Assembly: GCF_005222675.1 (NCBI RefSeq)
Contig: NZ_STGE01000024.1
Location: 1 to 64,000 of the forward strand
From: Mycolicibacterium sp. CR10
GTDB taxonomy: Bacteria > Actinomycetota > Actinomycetes > Mycobacteriales > Mycobacteriaceae
Reading direction: 5' to 3'
Length of the DNA: 64,000 nucleotides
The notes below the pieces were generated by a model. It had not been told where the DNA came from and searched no databases. It was given only the letters and a program-made list of their open reading frames with translations. Both the position numbers and the translations under genes were made by a program. This document shows positions 57,152-64,000 of this stretch, piece after piece (the stretch's first letter is position 1; each line of letters opens with the position of its first letter).

Positions 57152-59641
57152 TCAGCGGATCTGCCAGCCGGCGGCGGGGTCCACAGCCAGGCTCGCGGCG
57201 TCGACGGCCTCGAACAGGTTGATCGGGATGGTGCTGAGTTCACGCTTGGCGGTGACATAGTCGGTGCCCGCCCAGCCGTTGCTCATCGCCAGGATGCCGG
57301 CGCCGTCGCTGCCGGGGGCCATCGAGTCGTAGATCACCGCGCCGTGAACCTGCAGCGCCCGCAGGACCACCTGGGTGGACGGCGCGAACCCGCTGATGTC
57401 GACATCGCTGCGCAGTCGCAGCACGGTGCCCATCGGGACACCGTCGGCGGCGCTGCCGTCTCCGGCGCGTGCGGGCCAGACGTAGCCCGCGCCGGCGTCT
57501 TTGGCGATCGACATGCCTAGCATGTGGTCGATGTAGCCGCGCTGGAGGTCATCGGGCCGCAGGATCATCGGCAAGTACGGGAGCCTGGAGGCGTTGGCGT
57601 GGCCGATGGCGGGGTACAGCGGCGAGCTCATGTCGTACTGCGCGCCCGCCTCGGCGATCCAGGTGGATCCCCAGAGGGCCGCGTAGGCGGCGTTGCCGAG
57701 CGCGTCGAGAATTCCGGCGGATGGGAGCTCGACACCATTGGCGACGTTGTAGAGCTCCTGGGAGATGCACGTGCCCTCCTGGAACACCAGAAGGTGGCGG
57801 TCCCAGGCGGGGACCGACGGCATGCCCTCCACGAGTGGGCGGTCGGGGATCGCATAGGGCCGGTCATCGATGCCGGGACCGGTGGTCGAGTACCCGCGGT
57901 TGAAGACCACGTCTTCGGTGGGGTGATCGGCACTGACGACGTTGACCGGTATGCCGCCGGTGCTGCCCATCCATTCGTTGCCGGCCCACGCCGCACGCAG
58001 GGTGGCGCCCCGGTTGCCGCCGAGGAGGTCGATCCAGGTGTCGGATTCCGGCATGGCGGCCAGGCCACGCAGGTCGGCGTGGAAGATCGTGTCCACCGGC
58101 ATCAACGTGCACCCGCAGAACGTCGAAAGGCTTGGTGTTAATAATGATTCGGTGTCTGGGCTGATGACCACGCTGACGGGGACGACGGTGATACCGCCGT
58201 GCCCGTCGTCGAGGGTGAGATCGAAGGTGTCGGTTTTGTCGTACGCCACCGCGTAGGGGTGCGCGGCGTGGTGTCGCGCTATCGCCGACGGGGTGTAGCT
58301 GAAGCTGCCGTCGGACTGGACGACGACGGAGCCCTTCAAGGTCGCGGTCGACCCTCGGTATGTCAGCGGGTCGCCGTCGGCGTCCGAGCCGACGATGGTG
58401 CCGGTGACGACCCCACCCTGCGGCTCGGGGTCGTCGACGTCCGAGGTGCCCGTCGGCGCGATGTTTGCGGCACCGATGCCGACGGCGACCTTGATCTCGG
58501 TGACCGCGCCGAACGTGTCGGTGACCGTCACGGTGAACGTGTCGGTCTTGTCCGCGGTGGTGGCCGACGTGGCCGCCGCGCGATGGCGAGCGCCGGGATC
58601 AGGCGTGTAGGTGAAACCGCCGCCGCGGGTGATCGCGACGGTGCCCTTGTCGGTGACCTTGGTGGTCTCGGTGTAGGTGATCGCGTCCCGGTTGGGGTCG
58701 GTGGCCTTGACTCTGCCGACGACGACTCCGGTGGCGGATGCCGGCGTGCCGACGGTCGTCGCACCTGCCACGGGCGCGGAGTTCCTCGGGACGATGGGCG
58801 CGATCACCTTGACCGTGGTGGTGCCGCCGTGCCCGTCGTCGACCGTCACCGAGAAGCGATCCGTCCTGATGAAGCTGAATGCCCGGGCGATGAGGCGCGC
58901 GAATGTGGTTGGCGTGTAGGTGAAGACACCGGCGCCGCTATCGGTGACCCTGCCCATGGCGGGCCTGCTGGCCGTGTACGTCAGGGCGTCATCGTCGGGG
59001 TCCTCGGCAAGGACGATCACCCGGGTGGCGCCCAGGGCCGGGTCGGGCTTCCCGACCGACACCGTCGCTGTGGGACGGGAGTTCGGCTGCGCGGGCGCAC
59101 TGTCGATTTCTGCGAACTGGTCGGTCTGGCGGCGTGCGGACGCCACCATCACCGACAGCAGCTGGGTTTCCGCCGGAGCCGGCGGCGGCGTCGTGTCGGG
59201 CTCGGCCGGCGGGGAAGCCGGCTCGGGGATGGTGACGGTGCTGCGGCGCGCTCGGCGGTCCGGCTCGGTGTCGGTGTCGGTGTCGGCGTCGGCGTCGGCG
59301 TCGGAGTCGGTGTCGGTATCGGTGTCGGGCTGTGACTCCGGCTGCACCGCTGATGCCTGCGGCTCGTCGTCGGAACGCGTCGTAGGGGTCCGAGGACCAC
59401 CCGGGGTGCGTCGATCGCTTGCCGACGGCTCGGTCCCCCCGGTGCGATCGTCGGACTCGGCACCTTCGGAGGTGTCGTCGGCGTCGGAGCCTGCACTGCC
59501 GGAATCCGAGCGTTCCTGCGAGGACGACGGTTCATCGGTATCGGCGGCGGCTTCGCCGATACCTCCCACGGCGACCGCGACCCCGATGCCCAGGGACATG
59601 GTGACGGCGGCAACCCGACCCCGATACCTGCCAGCCGTCAT
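57152..59641 (-). CDS. secreted VCBS/cadherin-like repeat surface protein
   Basis: The 829-residue protein has a signal peptide (VAAVTMSLGIGVAVAVGG, cleavage near AAADTDE), an acidic low-complexity linker (~35–165) with a DTDTDTDSDADADADTDT-type run, then three tandem VCBS-like repeats (~190–500). Each repeat has a block like DPDDDALTYTASRPAMGRV, GVFTYTPTTFAR and DRFSVTVDDGHGGTT. The C-terminal ~330 residues (after FCGCTLMP) form an unrecognised domain. VCBS proteins of mycobacteria are large exported adhesin-like or enzyme-bearing proteins. The C-terminal domain ends with WAGTDYVTAKRELSTIP and may be catalytic; I cannot name it. Confidence 0.82.
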   Translation of the reverse strand: MTAGRYRGRVAAVTMSLGIGVAVAVGGIGEAAADTDEPSSSQERSDSGSAGSDADDTSEGAESDDRTGGTEPSASDRRTPGGPRTPTTRSDDEPQASAVQPESQPDTDTDTDSDADADADTDTDTEPDRRARRSTVTIPEPASPPAEPDTTPPPAPAETQLLSVMVASARRQTDQFAEIDSAPAQPNSRPTATVSVGKPDPALGATRVIVLAEDPDDDALTYTASRPAMGRVTDSGAGVFTYTPTTFARLIARAFSFIRTDRFSVTVDDGHGGTTTVKVIAPIVPRNSAPVAGATTVGTPASATGVVVGRVKATDPNRDAITYTETTKVTDKGTVAITRGGGFTYTPDPGARHRAAATSATTADKTDTFTVTVTDTFGAVTEIKVAVGIGAANIAPTGTSDVDDPEPQGGVVTGTIVGSDADGDPLTYRGSTATLKGSVVVQSDGSFSYTPSAIARHHAAHPYAVAYDKTDTFDLTLDDGHGGITVVPVSVVISPDTESLLTPSLSTFCGCTLMPVDTIFHADLRGLAAMPESDTWIDLLGGNRGATLRAAWAGNEWMGSTGGIPVNVVSADHPTEDVVFNRGYSTTGPGIDDRPYAIPDRPLVEGMPSVPAWDRHLLVFQEGTCISQELYNVANGVELPSAGILDALGNAAYAALWGSTWIAEAGAQYDMSSPLYPAIGHANASRLPYLPMILRPDDLQRGYIDHMLGMSIAKDAGAGYVWPARAGDGSAADGVPMGTVLRLRSDVDISGFAPSTQVVLRALQVHGAVIYDSMAPGSDGAGILAMSNGWAGTDYVTAKRELSTIPINLFEAVDAASLAVDPAAGWQIR
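59264..59328. repeat. hexanucleotide repeat encoding Asp-Thr/Asp-Ala run
   Basis: About eleven imperfect copies of TCGGTG/TCGGCG on the plus strand lie inside the VCBS protein gene. They encode an alternating Asp-Thr and Asp-Ala run on the minus strand. Such a unit can change copy number by slippage without shifting the frame. Confidence 0.75.
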
Positions 59642-59806
59642 GGGAGCCCCCTCCGCGTGTGCTGAGAATAGTCGGCGGCGTCAGCGAGTTGCTGCGAATT
59701 CTTGAAGTCGCCGGGGGCGCGGCCCCTCCGAAGCGTCGGTGGCCGCGCAGAGAACCCGGCGGTCAAGCTGTGGATCTCCTGTCAAAGGGCCGAGGTCACG
59801 GCCGCG

Positions 59807-59866
59807 TTGACAGCCGACAGTTTGACGGGCTAGATATATGACACGCGACATGAGCTATGTCACGCG
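59807..59866 (+). promoter_or_regulatory. probable mmpL promoter with overlapping operator
   Basis: A -35 TTGACA (59807–59812) and -10 TAGATA (59831–59836) are 18 bp apart. Just downstream lies an inverted repeat GACAT-N5-ATGTC (59847–59861), flanked by near-direct repeats TGACACGCG and TGTCACGCG (59839 and 59858). This is a good layout for a repressor at the transcription start. The MmpL ATG is at 59931. Confidence 0.5.
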
Positions 59867-59930
59867 CGGCTTCATCGTGGGCCGATGCCGGGCCTGGTCA
59901 AGAGCAGATTGGTAGGGCGGTGAACACGCG

Positions 59931-62786
59931 ATGAAGGCCACAGCCACCGGGCTTTCCGGTCGATCGGGGATCGCGAAGGTCATCCGCGTCCTCGCGTTGC
60001 CCATTCTGCTCGGCTGGATCGCGCTGACCGTCCTCAGCAATTCGGCGGTGCCTCCGCTGGAGAAGGTCGGCGAGGAACACACCGTCGGCCTCAGTGCCAA
60101 CGACTCTCCCGCATTGATCTCGATGAAGAAGATCGGCGCCGATTTCCAGGAGTTCGACTCCGACAGCAGCGGGATGATCGTGTTGGAGGGCGACCAGCCC
60201 CTCGGCGACGCGGCGCACAAGTACTACGACGTCCTCATCGAGAAGCTCGAGGCCGACACCGCCCACGTCCAGCACGTCGCCGACTTCTGGGGAGACCCGC
60301 TGACGGCGTCGGGCGCGCAGAGCACCGACGGCAAGGCGGCCTACGTGCAGATCTATCTGCACGGCAACCAAGGCGAAGCGCTGGCCAACGAGTCGGTTGC
60401 CGCGGTCCGCGAGATCATCGAACAGAACCCACCGCCGCAGGGCATCAAGGCCTTCGTCACCGGGGGCGCGCCTATCGTCGCCGACCAGCACCACGCAGGC
60501 GACAAAAGCGTTCTGCGGGTCACGATGATCACCATCGGTGTGATCGCCGTGATGTTGCTGCTCGTCTACCGCTCGATCGCGACGATGCTGCTGATCTTGT
60601 TCATGGTGTTCCTCGAACTCGGCGCGGCGCGTGGCGTGGTGGCCCTGCTCGCGTACAACGAAATCATCGGGCTGTCGACCTTCGCGACCAGCCTGCTCAC
60701 CCTGATGGTCATCGCCGCGGGTACCGACTACGCGATTTTCGCCGTCGGTCGGTACCAGGAGGCCAGGGGTGCGGGCGACGATCGGGAAGCCGCCTACTAC
60801 ACCATGTTCCACGGCACCGCCCACGTGATCCTCGGGTCAGGATTGACCATCGCGGGCGCCATGCTGTGCCTCAGCTTCACCCGACTGCCGTACTTCCAGA
60901 CGATGGGGGTTCCCTGCGCGGTCGGCACTCTTGTCGCCGTCTTCGCAGCGATGACCCTGGGCCCTGCCGTCATCACCATCGGCAGCCGCTTCGGGCGCTT
61001 CGAACCCAAGCGCAGCATCAGGTCCCGCGGCTGGCGCCGAGTCGGCATCGCGGTGGTGCGGTGGCCGGGGCCGGTTCTGGCCGCAACCCTGGCGCTGGCC
61101 CTGGTCGGGTTGCTCACCCTGCCGGGATACAAGACGAACTACGACGCACGCGACTACCTGCCCGCCGACATCCCGGCCAGCGTCGGTTACGCCGTCGCCG
61201 ACAAGCATTTCGGCTCGGCGCGGATGAACCCAGAGCTGTTGATGGTCGAGAGCGATCACGATCTGCGCAACCCGGCCGACTTCCTCGTCATCGACAAGAT
61301 TGCCAAGTCGATCTTCCGGGTGCCCGGCGTCGCACGCGTGCAGGCGATCACCCGGCCCGACGGCAAGCCGATCAAGCACACCACCATCCCCTTCGCGATG
61401 AGCATGCAGGGCACCACGCAGCGGCTCAACGAGAAGTACATGCAGGACCGGATGGCCGACATGTTGGTTCAGGCCGACGCGATGCAGACGAACATCGACA
61501 CGATGACCAAGATGCAGAGTCTGATGGGAGAGATGTCGGCGGTGACGCATCGAATGGTCACCCTGACCAAGGACACCGCCGTCGACATCGCCGAATTGCG
61601 GGACAACATCGCGAACTTCGACGATTTCGTCCGGCCGCTCCGGAACTACCTCTACTGGGAACCGCACTGTTACGACATTCCGGTGTGCTGGTCGATGCGG
61701 TCGGTCTTCGACACCCTCGACGGAACCGACGTACTGACCGACGACTTCCAGCAACTGGTGCCCGAACTCGAACGCCTCGACGCGCTGATGCCGCAACTGA
61801 TCGCGCTGCTGCCGTCGCAGATCGAGTCGATGAGATCCATGCAGACGATGATGCTGACGCAGTATCAGACCCAAAAAGGTCAGCAGGATCAGATGGCCGC
61901 CCAGTCCGAGGATGCGGACAAAATGGGGGAGGCGTTCGACAACTCCCGCAACGACGATTCGTTCTACCTGCCGCCGGAGGCGTTCAACAACGACGACTTC
62001 AAGCGCGGCATGGAGAATTTCATTTCACCGGACGGCAAGTCGGTGCGCTTCATCATCAGCCATGAGGGCGATCCCGCGACGCCGGAGGGCATCGCGAGCG
62101 TCAACCCCATCAAGACTGCGGCCAAAGAGGCGATCAAGGGCACGCCACTCGAGGGCTCGAAGGTGTATCTGGCCGGCACCGCCGCGACGTACAAGGACAT
62201 GCACGACGGGGCGTACTACGACCTGCTGATCGCCGGAATATCGGCTGCGACACTGATTTTCATCATCATGCTGATCATCACCCGTGCCATTGTGGCTGCG
62301 GCGGTCATTGTCGGGACGGTGCTGCTCTCACTCGGCGCGTCATTCGGGTTGTCGGTGCTTTTATGGCAGCACATCATCGGCCTGGAACTGCACTGGATGG
62401 TGCTGCCGATGTCGGTCATCCTGCTGTTGGCGGTCGGCTCGGACTACAACCTGCTGCTCGTGTCGCGGTTCAAAGAGGAACTCCCCGGGGGTCTCAAGAC
62501 CGGCATCATCCGCGCGATGGCCGGCACCGGATCGGTCGTCACCTCCGCGGGCCTGGTCTTCGCGTTCACGATGGCCACGTTCGTGTTCAGCGACCTCACG
62601 GTGATGGCCCAGGTGGGGAGCACCATCGCGTTGGGCCTGCTGTTCGACACCCTGATCGTGCGGTCGTTCATGACGCCGGCCCTGGCGTCGCTTCTCGGGC
62701 GCTGGTTCTGGTGGCCTCAGAAAGTTCAGACGCAGGCGTCGCAGAGGCGGCTGCGCGGAATCCGCCCCGAGCCCGTCGGGCACTGA
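59931..62786 (+). CDS. MmpL-family RND transporter
   Basis: The 951-residue transporter of the MmpL4/MmpL5-like group has a first membrane segment near residues 17–36. A large periplasmic loop (~40–195) is followed by a helix bundle with the proton-relay GTDYAIF (~265). A second porter loop (~410–760) contains a Met-rich, coiled-coil-like stretch ([18 protein letters not shown]). A second bundle has [11 protein letters not shown] (~835). It probably exports a lipid, siderophore or drug by proton exchange. No MmpS gene is adjacent, unlike most MmpL4/5 operons. The upstream region has a clear promoter with an operator-like palindrome, suggesting its own regulator elsewhere. Confidence 0.94.
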   Translation: MKATATGLSGRSGIAKVIRVLALPILLGWIALTVLSNSAVPPLEKVGEEHTVGLSANDSPALISMKKIGADFQEFDSDSSGMIVLEGDQPLGDAAHKYYDVLIEKLEADTAHVQHVADFWGDPLTASGAQSTDGKAAYVQIYLHGNQGEALANESVAAVREIIEQNPPPQGIKAFVTGGAPIVADQHHAGDKSVLRVTMITIGVIAVMLLLVYRSIATMLLILFMVFLELGAARGVVALLAYNEIIGLSTFATSLLTLMVIAAGTDYAIFAVGRYQEARGAGDDREAAYYTMFHGTAHVILGSGLTIAGAMLCLSFTRLPYFQTMGVPCAVGTLVAVFAAMTLGPAVITIGSRFGRFEPKRSIRSRGWRRVGIAVVRWPGPVLAATLALALVGLLTLPGYKTNYDARDYLPADIPASVGYAVADKHFGSARMNPELLMVESDHDLRNPADFLVIDKIAKSIFRVPGVARVQAITRPDGKPIKHTTIPFAMSMQGTTQRLNEKYMQDRMADMLVQADAMQTNIDTMTKMQSLMGEMSAVTHRMVTLTKDTAVDIAELRDNIANFDDFVRPLRNYLYWEPHCYDIPVCWSMRSVFDTLDGTDVLTDDFQQLVPELERLDALMPQLIALLPSQIESMRSMQTMMLTQYQTQKGQQDQMAAQSEDADKMGEAFDNSRNDDSFYLPPEAFNNDDFKRGMENFISPDGKSVRFIISHEGDPATPEGIASVNPIKTAAKEAIKGTPLEGSKVYLAGTAATYKDMHDGAYYDLLIAGISAATLIFIIMLIITRAIVAAAVIVGTVLLSLGASFGLSVLLWQHIIGLELHWMVLPMSVILLLAVGSDYNLLLVSRFKEELPGGLKTGIIRAMAGTGSVVTSAGLVFAFTMATFVFSDLTVMAQVGSTIALGLLFDTLIVRSFMTPALASLLGRWFWWPQKVQTQASQRRLRGIRPEPVGH

Positions 62787-62793
62787 CCGGCGA

Positions 62794-63483
62794 TCACTGA
62801 GCCAGTTGGCCGCAGAGCGCGCCGATCCGTGTCGACGCCACGCGGTCCAGGAGTTCGCGGGGGTTCTGGAACACCTCCGATGCGCCGGCCTCGAGAAGCT
62901 CCGTTCGCGACACACCACCGCTGAGCAGTCCGATGGACGGCACCTTCGCCCGGCCCGCCGCTTCGCAGTCCCACACCGCGTCACCGACGAAGACAGCGTC
63001 GTGCGCGGTGACCGCGGCCCGGTCCAGCGCGACGTGGACGATGTCGGGCCGGGGCTTCGCCGTTTCCACATCCTGCGACGACGTCACCGCGGCGATGACG
63101 TCGTCGCAGTCGAGAACCTTTCGCAGCATTGCCAATTCGTCCTCCGGCGCGGAGGTGGCGAGCACCACCTTCAGACCCCGACCGGCCACCTGGCGCAACA
63201 GCTCTCGGGCACCGGGCAGGGGGGCGAGCAGGTGTGCGCTCTGTTCGTAGAACTCGCTGTGGCGTTCCTTGAGTCGATCCTGGACTGCCTGGTCAGCGTC
63301 GTCGGAAAGGGTGCGGACCAAGGTCGTACCGTCCATGCCGATCGAGCGGTGAATCCGCCAGCCCTCCACCGGTAGCCCCTCAGCGTCGAACGCGCGTTGC
63401 CACGCGTGGACGTGCAGGTAATTGGAGTCCACCAGCGTGCCGTCCACATCGAACAGCACCGCGGGCACGGTGGGCGAGGTCAT
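62794..63483 (-). CDS. HAD-family phosphatase
   Basis: This 229-residue HAD subfamily I hydrolase is of the phosphoglycolate-phosphatase/beta-phosphoglucomutase-like type. The nucleophile motif FDVDGTLVDSN (~11–21), motif II ATSAP, motif III KPRPD and motif IV VFVGDAVWDCEAAGRAK are all intact. The cap domain lies between ~20 and 90. The substrate is probably a small phosphorylated metabolite. It is transcribed with, or just after, the lipoprotein gene at 63487, with three bases between them. Confidence 0.92.
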   Translation of the reverse strand: MTSPTVPAVLFDVDGTLVDSNYLHVHAWQRAFDAEGLPVEGWRIHRSIGMDGTTLVRTLSDDADQAVQDRLKERHSEFYEQSAHLLAPLPGARELLRQVAGRGLKVVLATSAPEDELAMLRKVLDCDDVIAAVTSSQDVETAKPRPDIVHVALDRAAVTAHDAVFVGDAVWDCEAAGRAKVPSIGLLSGGVSRTELLEAGASEVFQNPRELLDRVASTRIGALCGQLAQ

Positions 63484-63486
63484 CGT

Positions 63487-63912
63487 TTAGGGGACCGGAA
63501 TGCTGATGGTCGGTCCGCCGGGGATGGAGCCGCTGCCGCCGCCCGGGCCGCCGGTGATGGTGGGCCCGCCCGGGACGGAACCGCCACCGCCTGCGGGGCC
63601 GCCGCCGCCCGTCGGTCCGCCGGGGATCGAGCCGCTGCCGCCGTCGGGCCCGCCGCTGCCGGTGGGTCCGCCGGGGATCGAGCCGCCGCCTCCCGGCGTC
63701 GTCGGCTCACCGGGTGCAGGGCTGGGTGCAGAGGTGGTGGGCGCGACCGCGGTTGTCGTCGGCGTGGTGGTGGCGGTCTCGCTGGTCGTGGTCTCGCCCG
63801 ACGACGGCGTCGTCGTGGTCGTCGACTCGCCGCTGTCGCTACTTCCGCAGCCGACGGCGAAGGAGAGCAGAGTCGCTCCGCCGAACACAGCGATGGCGGT
63901 CCTCGAGTTCAT
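63487..63912 (-). CDS. small lipoprotein with Gly/Pro-rich 17-residue repeats
   Basis: The 141-residue protein has a short signal sequence and lipobox (LLSFAVGC, Cys22). A Ser/Thr-rich linker (~24–70) follows, likely a target for O-mannosylation. Three full copies and one partial copy of a 17-residue Gly/Pro repeat beginning SIPGGPT or SVPGGPT come next (residues 78–135). It ends TISIPVP. It is probably anchored outside the membrane in the cell wall. I recognise no enzymatic domain. The reading frame is supported by the lipobox and by the lack of disruption across the repeats. Confidence 0.75.
   Translation of the reverse strand: MNSRTAIAVFGGATLLSFAVGCGSSDSGESTTTTTPSSGETTTSETATTTPTTTAVAPTTSAPSPAPGEPTTPGGGGSIPGGPTGSGGPDGGSGSIPGGPTGGGGPAGGGGSVPGGPTITGGPGGGSGSIPGGPTISIPVP
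63508..63681. repeat. 51-bp tandem repeat within lipoprotein gene
   Basis: About 3.4 copies of a 51-bp unit encode the 17-residue Gly/Pro repeat. The copies are imperfect, mainly at third positions and at two variable residues. Confidence 0.7.
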
Positions 63913-64000
63913 GTGGCACCTGACCTTTCGGGTTGTCCCCGGGCAGGTACCCGACCGGTGATGGCCCGAAACTCGTGCTGGTGCTATCCCTGGTCGCCGG

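Noticed and set aside
59264..59328. Short regular repeats considered as a CRISPR-like array
   Set aside because: The unit is six bases without spacers and lies inside a coding region; it is a codon repeat.

Overview
The window is high-GC actinobacterial DNA, most probably from an environmental, fast-growing Mycobacterium (Mycolicibacterium). The evidence is an MmpL transporter, two WS/DGAT wax-ester/triacylglycerol synthases, an Acg-like nitroreductase, a phosphoribosyltransferase–erythromycin-esterase fusion of 681 residues, an OtsB1-type trehalose enzyme, many GTG starts, and repeated sites resembling the DosR/DevR dormancy-regulator box (core GGGACTWWAGTCCC). Species assignment is inference. 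I saw no rRNA, tRNA, CRISPR array, insertion sequence or prophage.

Layout. (1) 0.1–2.2 kb: a divergent hydrolase/acyltransferase pair around a good DosR-like box. (2) 2.2–14.5 kb, minus strand: a tightly overlapping five-gene operon, ppsA – otsB1-like trehalose enzyme – GltD-like iron-sulphur flavoprotein – pyruvate:ferredoxin oxidoreductase – dihydroorotate-dehydrogenase-like protein, divergent from gap (GAPDH). (3) 15.9–25.4 kb: tgs1-like plus a second WS/DGAT, a decayed sulfatase stub, two large formylglycine-type sulfatases, a BASS-type transporter and a GAP/Sap-type membrane protein. (4) 25.5–30.8 kb: ferredoxin, response regulator, CSC-motif permease with a redox thioredoxin, sensor kinase and P450. 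The ferredoxin and the P450 are preceded by the same 27-bp motif. (5) 30.9–40.4 kb: further dormancy-type genes (SRPBCC protein, Rv2030c-like fusion, pfkB-like kinase, a KAS III pair, SulP transporter, PNPOx-fold protein, Acg-like nitroreductase) with several DosR-like boxes. (6) 40.4–46.8 kb: methyltransferase, large LuxR-type ATPase regulator, small DUF4242 protein, a frameshifted amino-acid permease, an SRPBCC protein and a short-chain dehydrogenase remnant. (7) 46.8–53.1 kb: a partner-switching stress-signalling cluster (PAS-ANTAR, STAS, a 1386-residue kinase/receiver/PP2C/anti-sigma hybrid, STAS) ending in a translationally coupled proteasome-family threonine peptidase. (8) 53.1–64 kb: TrhA/hemolysin III, a TAXI-TRAP transporter, a VCBS-repeat surface protein, MmpL, a HAD phosphatase and a repeat-rich lipoprotein.

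How it fits together (inference). Regions 1–3 and 5 look like a dormancy/hypoxia island. Pyruvate and PEP interconversion, ferredoxin-linked pyruvate oxidation, trehalose turnover and triacylglycerol storage sit under DosR-like boxes, although dosR itself is not in the window. The most unusual unit is the threonine peptidase at the end of the partner-switching operon. It keeps Thr1, Asp17 and Lys33 at exactly the proteasome positions.
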